Source of the DNA: Desulfobulbaceae bacterium | GTDB taxonomy: Bacteria; Desulfobacterota; Desulfobulbia; Desulfobulbales; Desulfocapsaceae | Assembly (NCBI GenBank): GCA_027067035.1 | Contig: JAMOMO010000049.1 | Location: 1-17,935, forward strand | Direction of reading: 5' to 3' | Length of the DNA stretch: 17,935 nucleotides | Shown here: in pieces, positions 1 to 7,549 of the stretch | How positions within the stretch are numbered: the stretch's first letter is position 1 | How the letters are laid out: every line of letters begins with the position of its first letter | The notes under the pieces: generated by a model | Told to the model about the DNA's origin: nothing | What the model saw: the letters and a program-made list of their open reading frames with translations, nothing else | The model's database searches: none | Translations under genes and position numbers: made by a program

Positions 1-1007
1 ACGGCACTGCGCATACTCACAATAAGCTGCTCATGGTCTCCCTCAAGCCCCTCCGCCTCAATCTGAAGACGCTGCAATCCCATGCCAATGGCATTCAGGG
101 GGTTTTTCAGCTCATGGGTTATTGTTGCAGCGGCCCTGCCAAGGGCCGCATCTTCACGCTGCCGGGCCATCTTTCGCTCAAAATCACGGGTCTGCTGCAG
201 CCGTTGATGCTGAACCCTGTAGAGCCACCACGATGAAAATGCCCCGAAAAGAACAAGAAAACCGATAAAAACCACAAACTCATGCTGCATCTGTTTACGA
301 CGCTTGCCGAAACGATCGGTCTTCAAGGCAACAATGAGGGGCTTTCCATCAATGTCCACAACCGTCTCAAGGATATCTGCACCCCTCTCGGGTATTTCCG
401 GATCCGCGGCAAAACGCACATAGGCAATATCGTAAAGCCCTTCAAAAATATTGAGCAGCCGCTGCACGGATATTCGCTCAAGGGTGGCATCAATGGCATG
501 GGCCGAAAGCCCAACCATCACACAGCCCCTTGGCCCGTTCTCTCCACGCCCAGACGAGGAGAACGATGTGAACAGGTAGAGCTGTTTCTCCTCAAGTCTT
601 TCAAGACCCGGATTCTCACTGCAGGATTTTCCAGCCAGCCAGCCGGATGGTCCGCTCACGGCAATACCGCTTGACTCCTGGATGATTTTTACTCCGGCAA
701 GCCCCGACTCCGCTGCGAAAGCCGTCAGCTCAGCACTGGAAAATGGTTCGATGCGGTCCAGATAGTGAATAAAGCGTCCACTGTTTTCAAGGGAGGCAGC
801 AACGGTCTCTTCAAGTACGCTCTGGGCGAGCAGTGCATTCTTAATCGTCAGCTCAACAACGGCTGCCAGTATTTCAGAATGCTCCTGGGCATGTTTCTGC
901 AACTCACTGGCAGCACGCTGGGTCTGCCTGAAAAAATAGCCGCCGACAATGACAATAATGAGTGCAAAGACAGACAGATTCGTCCTCCAGCTGGGGTAGA
1001 GTTTCAT
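1..1007 (-). CDS. sensor histidine kinase, N-terminal part (cut by the left edge)
   Basis: Translated on the minus strand from ATG 1007-1005, the frame stays open to the window edge, giving 335 complete codons. Residues about 10-27 form a membrane segment (LSVFALIIVIVGGYFF), followed by an extracytoplasmic sensor region to about 240. A second membrane segment covers about 243-263, and then comes a dimerisation/phosphoacceptor helix with ITHELKNPLNAIGMGLQRL. His298 is the expected autophosphorylation site. The ATPase domain lies outside the window. No HAMP or PAS domain is evident between the second membrane segment and the H-box. The start overlaps the stop of the preceding gene as ATGA, so the genes are probably translationally coupled. 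Kinases with this HELKNPL box are usually paired with an NtrC-type regulator, which would be expected further left; that partner is inferred, not seen. Confidence 0.9.
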   Translation of the reverse strand, partial: MKLYPSWRTNLSVFALIIVIVGGYFFRQTQRAASELQKHAQEHSEILAAVVELTIKNALLAQSVLEETVAASLENSGRFIHYLDRIEPFSSAELTAFAAESGLAGVKIIQESSGIAVSGPSGWLAGKSCSENPGLERLEEKQLYLFTSFSSSGRGENGPRGCVMVGLSAHAIDATLERISVQRLLNIFEGLYDIAYVRFAADPEIPERGADILETVVDIDGKPLIVALKTDRFGKRRKQMQHEFVVFIGFLVLFGAFSSWWLYRVQHQRLQQTRDFERKMARQREDAALGRAAATITHELKNPLNAIGMGLQRLQIEAEGLEGDHEQLIVSMRSA

Positions 1008-1582
1008 CTTCCACCACCTCCACCGCCGCCACCGCCGCCGTTACCGCCACCACCATTCCCACCGCCATTGCCAGCGCCGGATCCACCATGATCGGCATTT
1101 CCCCGGCCACGGCTGTCAGTGTCATGTTCACCATCTCCCACGGAATCAAAATCCTGAAAAATGCCCTGAAAGCCCCTGCGTTTTATTAAGAGCCTGGACC
1201 TGACTCCCGTGGCATCAAAACAGCCCCCTCCCCTGCATCCTCTGATATCTGTTGCCAGAAAGACATCCTCAGCCTGCTGCTCTCTCTTTCCCCATACTCT
1301 TATAATCTCACCTTCTTTGACACATCCAGGAAAAACCACCCTGTTGTTTTCAGCAGGAAGATTATTCACCCTGGCAACACGCACCAGAATGGTCCCGTTC
1401 CCGGACAGGCCTGCCCCGTACTGGGGTGCCAGAGCGAGTTCGGATCGTTCACGATCCACGCGCAGAACCTTGCCCACAAAAAAATCCTGGGCACATGCCT
1501 GTCCTGCTGCTCCATAAAACAGCAGGAGCAGCGGCAGCATGACCTGAAACCAGGTCACTCTTTCAGATATCAGTTTTTTCAT
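1004..1582 (-). CDS. secreted protein with poly-glycine C-terminal tail
   Basis: A 192-residue protein with a clear type I signal peptide: hydrophobic core about residues 11-27, probable cleavage after Ala31 in QACAQ. The mature part (about 32-130) is predicted to be beta-rich (FVGKVLRVDRERSELALAP, EGEIIRVWGKREQ) and could be a small OB-like barrel. It ends in a Cys-containing stretch DIRGCRGGGCFDATGVRSRL (C116, C121), with C87 earlier. Residues about 165-192 are almost all Gly and Asn, ending in ten consecutive Gly and Arg. It overlaps the upstream DUF4405 gene by 20 bases and the downstream kinase by 4 bases, so it is the middle gene of an operon. I do not recognise the family. A role as a cell-surface or periplasmic partner of the cytochrome or kinase is only suggested by position. 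Confidence 0.85.
   Translation of the reverse strand: MKKLISERVTWFQVMLPLLLLFYGAAGQACAQDFFVGKVLRVDRERSELALAPQYGAGLSGNGTILVRVARVNNLPAENNRVVFPGCVKEGEIIRVWGKREQQAEDVFLATDIRGCRGGGCFDATGVRSRLLIKRRGFQGIFQDFDSVGDGEHDTDSRGRGNADHGGSGAGNGGGNGGGGNGGGGGGGGGGR
1016..1021 (-). promoter_or_regulatory. ribosome binding site inside the poly-Gly codons
   Basis: On the minus strand GGAGGT lies 8 bases before ATG 1007 of the histidine kinase. It is formed from Gly-Gly codons of the secreted protein's tail, so the end of that gene serves both as coding sequence and as the kinase's Shine-Dalgarno site. Confidence 0.6.
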
Positions 1583-2411
1583 TTATAATTTCATGAAGAT
1601 CTTCAAAGATACTCATGGGTTCTCTGTCATTTGCAGCAGCTATTTCTTTAATGGTCATGGCCGCCTCAGCAGTCACACCTCTTTTGGCAAGCTTCCTGCG
1701 GATAACCGGAAACATCAGGTTGTACTCACTACAGAGGGCAGCCAGAGTCTTGTTGCCGAAGCCGGCCATGGGAGAATCCGGGAAATGGACCGCTTTTGCA
1801 CCATCCTGTTTAATCATGGCCGGTTTGATGATGCTGTAGATATGCTGCGGACTCATCCTGTTGGCGGCAGCAATCGCTGCAAGGGTCTCCTTGCTGTCTG
1901 TAAATTGAATACCGGCCGCATCCAGAAGCTGCACGGCACGGGAGAGATCCAGTCCCTGTTTCCTGGCAAACAGCTTCAGGGACGACAGCTCGGCATGGCC
2001 GTAAGGGGGCTCGCCATATTTTTCCGAGGCCCTCTCTTTAAAGGAATCTCCAAACTGAATCACCGTACTCATCGGAGGAATCTCAAAATACGTCCCCACT
2101 GCAACCGCCAGGGTCAAAAGCAGGGCAACATTGAAAGATGGGGTAAACACCTTCAGCTCCCTGGCCCGATTTTTCATATACGCCTTGATGGGGGCCCAGT
2201 TGTAATACATGTGTAAAAGGCCGGCAAAGAGAAAGAGAAAGCCGAGGTTGATATGGAGATCACCCCACTCCCCCTTGCTGAGTCCCCACAGACGCCAGTC
2301 TGCCCAGTACGCAACACGCCCGTAAGGGACAATATAGAGAATGATTGAGGTGAGGACCAGGAACAGAAAGGACACAAACATGGTCATGGAAGTGATTTTT
2401 CGTACATTCAT
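1563..2411 (-). CDS. DUF4405-type membrane cytochrome with C-terminal helical repeats
   Basis: A 282-residue protein with three predicted membrane helices at about 9-29, 52-70 and 92-109. The second helix carries His53 and His67 (DLHINLGFLFLFAGLLHMYY), a spacing typical of haem-ligating helices in DUF4405, a family described as flavinylation-associated cytochromes. Trp-rich residues 36-49 precede that helix. After the third helix is a soluble tail with two related helical units, about 145-196 and 218-275, both containing a version of [AE]IAAAN followed by P or M and an aromatic/hydrophobic run (AAIAAANRMSPQHIYSII and KEIAAANDREPMSIFEDL). The start at 2411 is supported by AGGAG a few bases upstream. 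It is the first gene of the minus-strand operon with the secreted Gly-tail protein and the kinase. Haem binding and electron transfer are inferred from the family and not directly shown. Confidence 0.85.
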   Translation of the reverse strand: MNVRKITSMTMFVSFLFLVLTSIILYIVPYGRVAYWADWRLWGLSKGEWGDLHINLGFLFLFAGLLHMYYNWAPIKAYMKNRARELKVFTPSFNVALLLTLAVAVGTYFEIPPMSTVIQFGDSFKERASEKYGEPPYGHAELSSLKLFARKQGLDLSRAVQLLDAAGIQFTDSKETLAAIAAANRMSPQHIYSIIKPAMIKQDGAKAVHFPDSPMAGFGNKTLAALCSEYNLMFPVIRRKLAKRGVTAEAAMTIKEIAAANDREPMSIFEDLHEIINEKTDI

Positions 2412-2468
2412 TGAAGACTCCTGAAAAGTAATAACAAAAACGGTTAAAAGACAGTATTCAAACCATGT

Positions 2469-2484
2469 TGCCAGAACTGTGCCA
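2469..2484 (-). promoter_or_regulatory. sigma-54 promoter of the DUF4405 operon
   Basis: The minus strand reads TGGCACAGTTCTGGCA. This matches the -24/-12 consensus TGGCAC-N5-TTGCW with one change (T to G in the -12 box) and keeps the GG-N10-GC core. Transcription would start near 2458, giving a leader of about 47 bases before ATG 2411. An activator-type palindrome cluster lies 75 bases further upstream. Confidence 0.7.
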
Positions 2485-2558
2485 CATAAAGATATATTCA
2501 GGAAACAATAACAAAGCAGTCATTTAGCCTGCCCCGCAAATTTCTCTTTCAAGCCTTA

Positions 2559-2594
2559 TTCGACAATCCGGGTTTTGTCGACAAAAACGTCGAA
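2559..2594 (-). promoter_or_regulatory. upstream activator site A (TCGAC/GTCGA cluster)
   Basis: Three TCGAC/GTCGA elements lie at 2560-2564, 2577-2582 and 2589-2593. The middle one is the centre of a perfect 14-base palindrome TTTTGTCGACAAAA (2573-2586). Read on the minus strand the site has the form TCGACnTTnTTGTCG-N11-ATTGTCGA, and the same form with the same spacing recurs at 16170-16205. Relative to the predicted start near 2458 it spans about -101 to -136, the usual range for a sigma-54 activator. Confidence 0.65.
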
Positions 2595-2679
2595 CAGTGA
2601 CAATTACAGACACAGGCGAAGAAGGCTCAACAATCACTTTTCCTCCTGCAAATCCTGATGCTGGTTGACTTTTTGACCC

Positions 2680-2713
2680 TTGACTTTTGGCAGGGCAAGG
2701 ACATAAACTTGCT
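2680..2713 (+). promoter_or_regulatory. candidate promoter of the hybrid kinase gene
   Basis: Two overlapping readings are possible. A sigma-70-like pair has TTGACT at 2680-2685, a 16-base gap and CATAAA at 2702-2707. A poor sigma-54-like pair has GG at 2699-2700, ten bases, then a perfect TTGCT at 2709-2713, but the -24 box is AGGACA rather than TGGCAC. TTGACTTTT also occurs 15 bases upstream at 2665, so the -35-like match could be chance. Neither reading is secure. Confidence 0.25.
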
Positions 2714-2774
2714 TTATGAAAAATATATTTTCTCAAAAAACACCAGCTGAATTTCCTTCTTACAGACATTAGCG

Positions 2775-5700
2775 ATGTCCCTGGAATGCCGGAATACCAT
2801 TGCTGCAAAGGTGGCGGGGAAGATCGTTCTACTCTACTTCTTCATGGCTGCAGCGGGACTGAGCCTGCTCTATCTGTTCAACAGCAACCGTTATATTGCT
2901 GCCGCCATTGAACCACTCCATTATATTCAGGACACGATATTTCTTCTCCTGAGCTGCTGTCTCCTGTTCATCCTTATCCATCATTTTATTTGCCGGCAGC
3001 AATTCCATAAAACCCTTGCAGACCAGAGCGAGATCCAATACCGCTCTCTCTTTGATAATATGTCAGAGGGCAGTATGGTCTACAAACCCGTCAACAATGG
3101 TGAAGATTTTATTGTCCTGGATATCAACACCAGAGGCCTGGAGATACAGAAGAGCAGTCTCCATGACTATGGCGGAAAGAAACTCTCATATCTCCTCTCC
3201 TCCAACGACATTGACCCGGAGCTAAGTAACTCCATACACAGGGTTTTCAGGACAGGGATTCCAGAGCAGTGCCCCGTTGTCAAGTACCGCGAAGGAAAAC
3301 TGGAACTCTACCGAACCAATTACATCTTTCGGCTTGACTCATTAAATGTTGTTACCATCTACGATGACATCACTGAGAAAAAACGCCTTGAGGAAGATCT
3401 GAAACAATCACAATATGAGCTCACCCTCCAGAATAAAATTATAACACTCTTTCTGATGACCGAGGATGACTCCGTGTATCAGGATGTTCTCACCCTGATC
3501 ATCAGGAATCTGCAAAGCAGTTTCGGCCTCATGGGGTATGTTGATCACACCCGGCAGTTCGTTGCCACAAGCCTCAACGACAGCCAGCTGAGCTGCGACA
3601 GATACACACTGCAGGAGTTCACCGCCAGTACCGACGCCGTTGACACCATCCTGGGCAATGTGCTCAGAAGCGGGAAACCCCGGGTTCAAAACAGGGCCAC
3701 ACACCCTCCTGTTGAGCAGTCTGAACTCAGAAACAGCCTGGCTGTACCGATAAAATGTCAGGACTCCATTATCGGTGTCATACTTCTCGGGAACCGCGAG
3801 AACGGCTATACCAGGAGTGACAGACAGCTGCTGGAAAACATCTGTGCATATATTGCACCGGTCTTAAAGGCCAGAATCCAGGTGCAGCATAACAAAAGAC
3901 TTCACACCAGGGCCATCACCGAGTTGAGAAAAAGTGAAGCCACCCTGAAAGAGGCCGAAAAACTGGCAAAAATCGGTCATTTTGAGCATGATTTCAGCCA
4001 GAACAGCATCTCCTGGTCCGACGAAGTGTATCGTATTTTCGGTCTGAACAGAAATGAATTCATTCCGGATACGAAAAACAGCATCTCCCATATCCATCCG
4101 GATGACCGGGAACTTGTCAAGCGCAGCTACAGGGAAGCGGTGGCCGCTCAGAAACGATTCAGCCTTGTCCACCGCATCATCACCAAAGACGGTACTGTCA
4201 AATACGTACACAGCCACAGCATCACAACATACGACACAGACAGCAGGCCCGTCTATTCACTGGGTACAGTCCAGGATATAACAGCAAAAGTTCGGGCTGA
4301 GAAAGCCAACAAAAGACTGGCAACGGCCATTGACCAGTCAGTTGATGTCGTTGTCATAACAGATAAGGACGGGATCATACAGTATGTCAATCCCGCATTT
4401 GCAAAACTCACGGGATACTCCCGAGAAGAGGTGATCGGACATTCCCCTGCAGTTTTACAGAGTGGAACCCACCCGAAATCCTTCTACAGGGGACTCTGGG
4501 GTATTATCAACAGTGGGAATGTCTGGCGGGGCAGGTTTGTCAACAAGAACAAGAACGGGAAAATATTTACTGAAGAGGCCTCCATCACACCGGTCAAGGA
4601 CGACAACGGAAAGATTGTCAATTTTGTGGCGGTAAAGCATGACATATCACGGGAACTGGAACTGGAACAGCAGTTGCGGCAGGCTGTCAAAATGGAGGCA
4701 ATGGGAACACTGGCCGGTGGCATTGCCCATGACTTCAACAACATTCTCGGCGCCATTCTCGGATATACCAGGATGGCCATGGACGAGCTTCCTCCAGACA
4801 GCCAGCCCCACCAGGATCTGAGCAAGGTGATCCAGTCGGGTGACCGGGCGGCTGATCTCATCAAGCAGATCCTCCTCTTCAGCCGGCACCAGCAACAGGG
4901 ACTCGTTCCGATACAGATTCAGCACCTGATCAAAGAGGCCGTGAAGATGATCCGGGTCTCACTTCCACCTGGCGTCATCCTGCACAAAACCATGGAAGAC
5001 AACACCCCGGCGATCATGGCAAATCCAACCCAGATTCACCAGGTGATCATGAACCTCTGCACCAACGCCCGTCAGAGCATGATTCCAGACGGCGGAATCC
5101 TCAGTATTGATTTATCGACAGTAGAACTCAAGAAAGACCAGCAGCGAAGAGCTGCCGACATGGCGCCGGGAAAATATATTCGTCTGACCATCAGCGATAC
5201 CGGCAGTGGCATCAGTAAAAAAGATCTTCCCCGGATTTTTGATCCGTTTTTCACCACAAAAGGGGTCAGTGAAGGGACCGGACTGGGCCTCGCTGTGGTC
5301 CATGGCATCGTCAACAGCCACGGTGGAACCATACATGTGGCCAGTGAACTGGAAAAAGGCACGACCTTCACACTCTTCTTTCCCGTGGTGGATGCAGATG
5401 TACGGAATCTCTCCACAAAGGAATTGAAAATCCATGGCGGTACGGAACACATCATGGTGGTGGACGATGATCCCAACATCCTCACACTCCGTCAGAGACT
5501 GCTCTCAAAGATGGGCTACCAGGTTACAGGGTTTTCCAGCTCACCGGATGCACTGGCGGCATTCCGGAAAAACCCGCACGAGTACGATCTCCTGCTCACC
5601 GATATGAACATGCCGGAGATGGACGGGAGAAAACTTGCAGCCTCATTCCTTCACATTCGGCCGGACATACCGGCAATTCTCTGCACCGGCCACTCAGAAC

Positions 5701-5822
5701 TCGTCAATCAGCAGAATGCGGAGAAATATGGTTTTCAGGCACTCCTGGAAAAACCCATAAAACCGGAAACACTGGCAGAGACACTGCGAAGGCTCCTTGA
5801 CAGGAGGCAGACAACACCATGA
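2775..5822 (+). CDS. hybrid sensor histidine kinase (PAS-GAF-PAS-PAS-HisKA-HATPase-REC)
   Basis: A 1015-residue membrane-bound hybrid kinase. Two membrane helices lie at about 17-35 and 51-70 with almost no periplasmic loop, so sensing is probably cytoplasmic or within the membrane. Domains follow as PAS (about 88-200), GAF (223-367), PAS_3-like (395-508), PAS (515-625), HisKA with H652 in GGIAHDFNNILGAILGY, and HATPase with N-box N760/N764, D808 in SDTGSGI and GVSEGTGLGLAVVHG. A receiver domain spans 892-1008 with acidic pair D897/D898 and phospho-acceptor D943 in LTDMNMPEMDG. No Hpt domain is present. The stop overlaps the next gene as ATGA, indicating a cognate pair with the sigma-54 activator. 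The frame is closed by a stop at 2748, making ATG 2775 the first start, but no good Shine-Dalgarno precedes it. GTG 2811 is a less likely alternative. Confidence 0.93.
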   Translation: MSLECRNTIAAKVAGKIVLLYFFMAAAGLSLLYLFNSNRYIAAAIEPLHYIQDTIFLLLSCCLLFILIHHFICRQQFHKTLADQSEIQYRSLFDNMSEGSMVYKPVNNGEDFIVLDINTRGLEIQKSSLHDYGGKKLSYLLSSNDIDPELSNSIHRVFRTGIPEQCPVVKYREGKLELYRTNYIFRLDSLNVVTIYDDITEKKRLEEDLKQSQYELTLQNKIITLFLMTEDDSVYQDVLTLIIRNLQSSFGLMGYVDHTRQFVATSLNDSQLSCDRYTLQEFTASTDAVDTILGNVLRSGKPRVQNRATHPPVEQSELRNSLAVPIKCQDSIIGVILLGNRENGYTRSDRQLLENICAYIAPVLKARIQVQHNKRLHTRAITELRKSEATLKEAEKLAKIGHFEHDFSQNSISWSDEVYRIFGLNRNEFIPDTKNSISHIHPDDRELVKRSYREAVAAQKRFSLVHRIITKDGTVKYVHSHSITTYDTDSRPVYSLGTVQDITAKVRAEKANKRLATAIDQSVDVVVITDKDGIIQYVNPAFAKLTGYSREEVIGHSPAVLQSGTHPKSFYRGLWGIINSGNVWRGRFVNKNKNGKIFTEEASITPVKDDNGKIVNFVAVKHDISRELELEQQLRQAVKMEAMGTLAGGIAHDFNNILGAILGYTRMAMDELPPDSQPHQDLSKVIQSGDRAADLIKQILLFSRHQQQGLVPIQIQHLIKEAVKMIRVSLPPGVILHKTMEDNTPAIMANPTQIHQVIMNLCTNARQSMIPDGGILSIDLSTVELKKDQQRRAADMAPGKYIRLTISDTGSGISKKDLPRIFDPFFTTKGVSEGTGLGLAVVHGIVNSHGGTIHVASELEKGTTFTLFFPVVDADVRNLSTKELKIHGGTEHIMVVDDDPNILTLRQRLLSKMGYQVTGFSSSPDALAAFRKNPHEYDLLLTDMNMPEMDGRKLAASFLHIRPDIPAILCTGHSELVNQQNAEKYGFQALLEKPIKPETLAETLRRLLDRRQTTP

Positions 5823-7252
5823 CAGAGAAAACAGACAAAACAAAGAAAGCCCGCAACTCCCGGTCAGCCATAGCCAGAGTCCTCATTATCGATGATGATC
5901 TGACCCTCTGTTCCATGCTCATAGCGCAACTGGAACGAAAGAACTATACAACCGCCTCGGCCAATACCCTGGAGCAGGGACTTGAACTGGCAAAACAGGG
6001 TGGCTGGGACGTGATTCTCCTTGATGTGCAGATGCCTGATGGCAACGGCCTGGAGTTTCTTCCGCAATTCACCACAACCCCATCATACCCGGAAGTTATC
6101 ATCATCACCGGTCATGGTGCGGCAGACGGGGCGGAAAAGGCCATCATCGGCGGTGCCTGGAGTTATATTGAAAAGCCCCATGTCATTCGGGACCTCCCGC
6201 TGCACCTGGCCCGCGCCCTTCAGTTTCGTCGGGAGAAACAGAAACTCAAGGTCGTTCCTGTGGCATTGAAAAGGGGCGCAATAATCGGCAATTCAGCTAA
6301 ACTCAGTCGCTGTCTCGATCATCTCGCCACGGCCACAGCCAGTGATATCAACGTCCTCATCAGTGGAGAAACGGGTACCGGCAAAGAACTCTTTGCCCAT
6401 GCACTGCACGAAAACAGCAACAGGGCTGACCAGCCTTTTGTGGTGGTGGACTGTGCATCTCTTCCCGACACCCTCATCGAAAGCACGCTTTTCGGCCACG
6501 TCAAGGGGGCATTCACCGGAGCCGACAAGGCCCGTAAGGGACTGATCCAGCAAGCCGACAAAGGGACTCTTTTTCTCGATGAGGTGGGAGAGCTCCCCCC
6601 CGCCATCCAGAAAAACTTCCTGCGGGTGCTTCAGGAAAGAAAATTTCGTCCGGTGGGTGCAGGCAGAGAACTCCATTCAGACTTCAGGCTTGTGGCCGCC
6701 ACCAACAGAAATCTCAATGAGATGGTCACTGCCGGCGAATTCCGCTCCGACCTCCTCTTCAGAATACAGGCCCTGACCATCACCCTTCCTCCCCTGCGCG
6801 AGAGACGCGAGGATATCCGCGATCTGGTCATCTGCTTCCTTGATCGACTCTGCCGCCGCTACAATCAGGAAACCAAAGGTATTGCCCCGGATCTTATCGA
6901 GGCCCTTATGAGCTATGACTGGCCTGGAAACATACGGGAACTCTATCAGACCGTTGAACATATCTTCGCTGAAAACAGTGAGGCTCCAACCCTTTACAGT
7001 ATCCACCTGCCCCAGGAATTCCGGATCCGTTTCGCCCGGGCTAACGTGCAGCAGAGCAACACTGAAACTCCCGCCAAGCAGCTTCCCCTCTGGAAAGAAT
7101 ACAAGTATCAGATGGAAAAAGACTACCTGAAGAACCTCCTGCTCCACAGTGACAACAGCATAAAAGAGGCCTGCAGGCTCTCGGGAATATCCAGAGCAAG
7201 AATTTACCAACTTCTTGATAAGCATGGTTTCTCAGGAAGATCACAGACCTAG
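5819..7252 (+). CDS. NtrC-family sigma-54-dependent response regulator
   Basis: A 477-residue regulator with the three-domain NtrC layout. The receiver domain (about 20-135) has the acidic triplet D25-D27 and phospho-acceptor D69 in ILLDVQMPDGNG. The AAA+ domain has Walker A GETGTGKE (183-190), the sigma-54-contacting loop GAFTGA (230-235), Walker B with D254/E255 (GTLFLDEVGEL), an arginine-containing LLFRIQALTITLPPLRER and DWPGNIREL. A FIS-type helix-turn-helix sits at about 446-474 (SIKEACRLSGISRARIYQLL). All residues needed for ATPase and sigma-54 contact are present, so it should be an active enhancer-binding protein. It starts within the stop of the hybrid kinase (ATGA). Palindromes and a sigma-54 promoter immediately downstream suggest that the next operon is its target. 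Confidence 0.95.
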   Translation: MTEKTDKTKKARNSRSAIARVLIIDDDLTLCSMLIAQLERKNYTTASANTLEQGLELAKQGGWDVILLDVQMPDGNGLEFLPQFTTTPSYPEVIIITGHGAADGAEKAIIGGAWSYIEKPHVIRDLPLHLARALQFRREKQKLKVVPVALKRGAIIGNSAKLSRCLDHLATATASDINVLISGETGTGKELFAHALHENSNRADQPFVVVDCASLPDTLIESTLFGHVKGAFTGADKARKGLIQQADKGTLFLDEVGELPPAIQKNFLRVLQERKFRPVGAGRELHSDFRLVAATNRNLNEMVTAGEFRSDLLFRIQALTITLPPLRERREDIRDLVICFLDRLCRRYNQETKGIAPDLIEALMSYDWPGNIRELYQTVEHIFAENSEAPTLYSIHLPQEFRIRFARANVQQSNTETPAKQLPLWKEYKYQMEKDYLKNLLLHSDNSIKEACRLSGISRARIYQLLDKHGFSGRSQT

Positions 7253-7359
7253 CCGAATCCCATGGCACCCGATGGAAACACCCTGCTCCTCAGCCCCCGC
7301 TCCCAGTAAACCCTCTCCTGAAAAAATTCTTTCTTATCCTTCATGTTTTCAGTCGTACC

Positions 7360-7414
7360 GTGGACAGATCTGTCTACAAAAGTAGACAGAATCTCTTTTT
7401 GTGGACAGATCTGT
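7360..7414 (+). promoter_or_regulatory. upstream activator site C (clustered palindromes)
   Basis: GTGGACAGATCTGT occurs twice, at 7360-7373 and 7401-7414; each copy contains the perfect 10-base palindrome ACAGATCTGT. Between them is a perfect inverted repeat, TCTGTCTAC at 7369-7377 and GTAGACAGA at 7382-7390, separated by AAAA. The cluster lies about 103-157 bases before the predicted start of the sigma-54 promoter at 7491, where an NtrC-type activator would bind. The inverted repeat could also form an RNA hairpin, but it has no following T-run and does not look like a terminator. Confidence 0.65.
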
Positions 7415-7490
7415 GGGTTTTTCCGATACCGCCCCACCCTATCCTGCTGTTTTTCCATTACCGGCCGGAAAGATTTTTCCCCCGATCCTC

Positions 7491-7506
7491 TGGCACAGGT
7501 GTTGCT
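7491..7506 (+). promoter_or_regulatory. sigma-54 promoter of the small protein/chemoreceptor/kinase operon
   Basis: TGGCACAGGTGTTGCT matches TGGCAC-N5-TTGCW completely. Transcription would start near 7517, leaving about 33 bases before ATG 7550. The gene just upstream encodes a complete sigma-54 activator. Confidence 0.8.
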
Positions 7507-7549
7507 ACACACAGTATCCATAACGTGATGATTCAGCAGCAGGCAGCCC

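Noticed and set aside
765..1091. Plus-strand frame encoding a poly-Pro protein (also 15615-15830)
   Set aside because: These are opposite-strand readings of Gly-rich coding regions; the minus-strand genes have signal peptides, operon overlaps and ribosome sites.
2524..2808. Open frame of 94 codons on the minus strand in the divergent control region
   Set aside because: It covers activator site A and the kinase promoter and start, and shows no recognisable domain or ribosome site; it is probably chance.
7369..7390. Inverted repeat as an intrinsic terminator of the activator gene
   Set aside because: No T-run follows immediately, and its position among repeated palindromes at activator distance from a sigma-54 promoter fits a protein-binding site better.
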